A stretch of 8,639 bases of DNA from Desulfobulbaceae bacterium (GTDB lineage: Bacteria; Desulfobacterota; Desulfobulbia; Desulfobulbales; Desulfobulbaceae). Below are positions 6,897 to 8,639 of the stretch, piece after piece; the stretch's first letter is position 1; each line of letters begins with the position of its first letter. Location: the NCBI GenBank assembly GCA_011322715.1, contig DRLX01000545.1, positions 1 to 8,639 on the forward strand, written 5' to 3'. The position numbers and the translations under genes are program-made. Below the pieces are notes generated by a model. The model was not told where the DNA came from. It did no database searches and worked only from the letters and a program-made list of their open reading frames with translations.

Positions 6897-6934
6897 ATAC
6901 ATTTTATGTATAGAGCAAAACAGACGAAAAGCAA
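6897..6934 (-). promoter_or_regulatory. Candidate hya operon promoter with overlapping 15-bp palindrome
   Basis: The region between the upstream terminator and hyaA contains the perfect inverted repeat ATACAT-TTT-ATGTAT (6897-6911). On the - strand, TTGCTT (6934-6929) is followed after 16 bases by TATACA (6912-6907), a modest sigma-70-like pair; TAAAAT (6906-6901) is an alternative -10. The palindrome would overlap the -10 region and could bind a repressor or another dimeric regulator. The leader to ATG 6802 would be roughly 90-100 bases and holds a direct repeat GATTCAT (- strand), 17 bp apart at 6822-6828 and 6839-6845. I see no sigma-54 (GG-N10-GC) site. The matches are weak, so this is a candidate only. 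Confidence 0.35.
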
Positions 6935-6939
6935 GCAGA

Positions 6940-7009
6940 AAAAAGGGAAAAACAGGAAAATATCCGTTGCGCACAATGCACAATGCACAATTCGCACAAC
7001 AGGATATTT
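6940..7009 (-). terminator. Terminator-like hairpin after the beta-helix gene
   Basis: On the - strand, AAATATCC (7009-7002) pairs with GGATATTT (6965-6958). After one bulged base, GTTGTGCG (7000-6993) pairs with TGCGCAAC (6973-6966) with two G-U pairs, around a 19-base loop. The structure starts one base after the stop of the beta-helix gene and is followed by an interrupted U-rich tract (6960-6941). This looks like an intrinsic terminator that separates the CBS/beta-helix genes from hya. Two + strand mismatches become G-U pairs on - strand RNA, which supports leftward use. Confidence 0.65.
6971..6991. repeat. Three perfect tandem copies of GCACAAT
   Basis: Three adjoining 7-bp copies (6971-6977, 6978-6984, 6985-6991), with a related TCGCACAAC just after, make up most of the loop and part of the arms of the hairpin at 6958-7009. 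A period of 7 in non-coding DNA may arise by slippage, or may be a small regulator array. Confidence 0.85.
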
Positions 7010-7010
7010 G

Positions 7011-8432
7011 TCATGGTAAAATATCAATAGTTGGAAACATCCCTTTTCTCTTTCCTTCACTGTATGGCTGAATGGTGTTAAAGGAAATGTTCTGATTTTT
7101 CTGGGCATGCCCTTTGCGGGAAACTCCATCATAAAACGCCCCGTTTGCCTCAAGAATATGCTGGATACGTTGACAAAAGGCATCGACAAAATTGGAGCCG
7201 CTGCCCTCAAAAAATAACCTGCCCCTGGAAAAACCACCTTGTACAGCGCGTAATTCTTCCAGCGAAATGCTGTTCTTTGCAAGGTCATCGGGTCCGGTTA
7301 TCAACCCCCAGACAAGCGATCCAGCCGGTATATGAAGCGGCTGATCACTATCGATGATAGTGTGAGGCATAATGATTGAATCCCTGCCGATTGCCAGCCG
7401 GGCATCGGGCCGCCCGCGAAGAAAACTGTTAAAGCCGACAAAGACCATTTCTCCCATGTCCACCTCGACGACCTTGGCGCCATGAGCGGTCACGTCATAT
7501 CCGGCCAGATTTGAATTAATTATGTAACAGTTTTCCTGCGCGTTGGCCCCTTTTCCCAGCCGGGAATTTTCCAGAAAGGCCCGCTGCGCCACAAGAACAT
7601 TATCGCTGATACTGGTTTTGGGCTTGATCACGGCATAACGATCAACCGAAGCGCTTCCGGGAACCGGAATCCCAGCTTCGCCATTCACCGTTGCAAACAC
7701 GCGCTGAAAGTCTTCCTTACGCTCGTGAACAAAATCCATCAACAGGCCTTCAGCAGGAAAGCCAGGCACGAATTGAACATATCGCCTCAGGCTGTCTTTT
7801 GGATATTGATAGAAAAAATTAAACCGGCCCGGACTTTTCACCCAGATCGTCCCCGGAGCAATACGGAGATGATTGACCTCCCCTGCCTGGATATAGGAAA
7901 AAGCGCCGACCACACAGTCATTCATGGTGGTCAGGTCGACGGTGGCAAAGGGCTCCAGAAAACTGCCGTCCATTGGTGATCCGTGGATATTGCAATACCG
8001 GCAGGCAATGGTATTACAGATGGGAAACCGTTCAGGATGTTCAGGATCATGGGAGTGGTTATGGACAAGTGTCTTGATGAGAAAACTGTCTTCAATACGA
8101 ATACCCTCATCTCTGGCCAGAAAAATCTGAAAACCTTGAGACTCAAAAACCGCGCCTTTCTTCTTCAGTTCATCTCCCCGGACATCGCTTTTATAGACAA
8201 TGGAATTTGTGGTTCGACATTTTCCCAGAAAATAACTGCCGGCCAGATTGGAATGAAGAAATTTAAAGTCCAGGGGATGCTGAGAGCTAACCCCGTAAAA
8301 GCCGTAGAAATTGGATAATTTTTCAAAAGGAACCAGATGCTCGACATAGGGATGAACATTAAAATGAAATTCACGCAGATTGATATTGACTCGCTGGGCA
8401 ATCCGTTCAAAGAGTTGCTCAAGAACTTTCAT
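7011..8432 (-). CDS. Left-handed beta-helix (hexapeptide-repeat) protein of unknown function
   Basis: The 473-residue protein shows the alternating hydrophobic, turn-rich pattern of hexapeptide/left-handed beta-helix proteins in at least two stretches: about 100-205 (for example ATVDLTTMNDCVVGAFSYIQ) and about 260-380 (ASVDRYAVIKPKTSISDNVLV and RLAIGRDSIIMPHTIIDSD). Such folds are common in acyl- and nucleotidyl-transferases, but I see no specific substrate motif. Between the stretches' start and middle lies a His/Cys-rich segment: HNHSHDPEHPERF (124-136), then Cys139, Cys144 and Cys147 (CNTIACRYCNIHG), which could bind a metal. No signal peptide or membrane helix is evident, so it is probably cytoplasmic. 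ATG 8432 has AAGGGGG five bases upstream and overlaps the CBS gene by 14 bp, which suggests translational coupling and joint function. The C-terminal 40 residues are polar and look less ordered. Confidence 0.75.
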   Translation of the reverse strand: MKVLEQLFERIAQRVNINLREFHFNVHPYVEHLVPFEKLSNFYGFYGVSSQHPLDFKFLHSNLAGSYFLGKCRTTNSIVYKSDVRGDELKKKGAVFESQGFQIFLARDEGIRIEDSFLIKTLVHNHSHDPEHPERFPICNTIACRYCNIHGSPMDGSFLEPFATVDLTTMNDCVVGAFSYIQAGEVNHLRIAPGTIWVKSPGRFNFFYQYPKDSLRRYVQFVPGFPAEGLLMDFVHERKEDFQRVFATVNGEAGIPVPGSASVDRYAVIKPKTSISDNVLVAQRAFLENSRLGKGANAQENCYIINSNLAGYDVTAHGAKVVEVDMGEMVFVGFNSFLRGRPDARLAIGRDSIIMPHTIIDSDQPLHIPAGSLVWGLITGPDDLAKNSISLEELRAVQGGFSRGRLFFEGSGSNFVDAFCQRIQHILEANGAFYDGVSRKGHAQKNQNISFNTIQPYSEGKRKGMFPTIDILP

Positions 8433-8639
8433 GCTTTCCCCCTTGTGCTGGAACCCCGGTTATGCTGTGATAGACGGCGGCAAAGACATCGGCCAGACGC
8501 AGGATACCAATAATGTCACCGTCCCTTACCACCAGAAGTGATCGGAGTTTTTCCCGGGTCAGTTGATGAATAGCCATATCCAGTCCCGCCCGGTAATCGA
8601 TACATTCATCCACCTCCGTATGCCGCATAAGATCCTCCA
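8419..8639 (-). CDS. CBS-domain protein, C-terminal part (probably continues past window edge)
   Basis: CBS domains bind adenosyl ligands such as AMP, ATP or SAM and tune the activity of a linked protein. From Met at 8628 the frame reads 69 residues to the stop at 8419-8421. LDMAIHQLTREKLRSLLVV (16-34) followed by RDGDIIGILRLADVFAAVY is a typical CBS second half, with the helix-strand-strand-helix order. One CBS motif is visible, while functional units have two, and the frame is open to the window edge (EDL before Met8628). I therefore favour a larger protein starting outside. GGAGG sits five bases before ATG 8628, so a short single-CBS start there cannot be excluded. It is coupled to the beta-helix gene by a 14-bp overlap and may give it energy- or nucleotide-state control. 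Confidence 0.8.
   Translation of the reverse strand, partial: EDLMRHTEVDECIDYRAGLDMAIHQLTREKLRSLLVVRDGDIIGILRLADVFAAVYHSITGVPAQGGKHESS

Noticed and set aside
6803..6960. Sigma-54 promoter upstream of hyaA
   Set aside because: I looked for the TGGCAC-N5-TTGC pattern on the - strand and found no acceptable match.
6827..7288. 153-codon - frame from within the beta-helix gene into the hya leader
   Set aside because: It shares DNA with the beta-helix coding frame, and its hydrophobic C-terminal part is a translation of the T-rich terminator tract.
1..8639. CRISPR array, tRNA, rRNA or insertion sequence
   Set aside because: No regularly spaced repeats of CRISPR size, no cloverleaf or rRNA-like segment, and no transposase or terminal inverted repeats were seen.

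Overview
The window carries the gene set of a membrane-bound, periplasm-facing [NiFe] hydrogenase: the end of hypD and all of hypE on the + strand, and the structural operon (small subunit, large subunit, cytochrome b, maturation protease) on the - strand. A c-type haem, HAMP-containing membrane protein lies downstream. A CBS-domain gene paired with a left-handed beta-helix (hexapeptide-repeat) gene lies upstream. The organism looks like an anaerobic, H2-oxidising Gram-negative. The standard (not oxygen-tolerant) Fe-S ligand pattern, the Desulfovibrio-like DPCIACAVH motif and the c-haem protein suggest a sulfate- or sulfur-reducing Desulfobacterota member, perhaps Desulfobulbales. This placement is inference from protein character only.

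Layout. + strand: hypD 3' end (2-220), overlapped by hypE (198-1208). After a 238-bp gap the remaining genes are all on the - strand, so hypE converges on the haem protein gene (2343 to 1447). An intrinsic terminator for the haem gene lies in that gap (1368-1409). Positions 2344-2758 hold no convincing gene. The hydrogenase operon reads leftwards: hyaA (6802-5717), hyaB (5696-3996), hyaC (3937-3293), hyaD (3256-2759), each with a good ribosome binding site except hyaD. A candidate promoter with a 15-bp palindrome (6897-6934) precedes it. Further right, a terminator-like hairpin (6940-7009) closes the upstream pair: the beta-helix gene (8432-7011) and a truncated CBS gene (8639-8419), which overlap by 14 bp.

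How the genes work together. HypD and HypE belong to the pathway that makes the Fe(CN)2CO part of the active site: HypE makes the cyanide precursor on its C-terminal cysteine and HypD holds the iron scaffold. HyaD trims the large subunit after nickel insertion. The folded HyaA-HyaB dimer is exported by the Tat signal on HyaA and anchored by its C-terminal helix and by cytochrome b, which passes electrons from H2 to the quinone pool. The haem/HAMP protein and the CBS/beta-helix pair have no established role here.

The points most worth checking are: a stable hairpin, about 13 bp, filling the hyaC-hyaD gap and hiding the only Shine-Dalgarno-like sequence of hyaD; the uncharacterised CBS/beta-helix pair with its Cys/His-rich segment; the haem/HAMP protein with no output domain; and three perfect 7-bp tandem repeats in the loop of the terminator hairpin. 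I see no clear new defence system, mobile element or CRISPR array.
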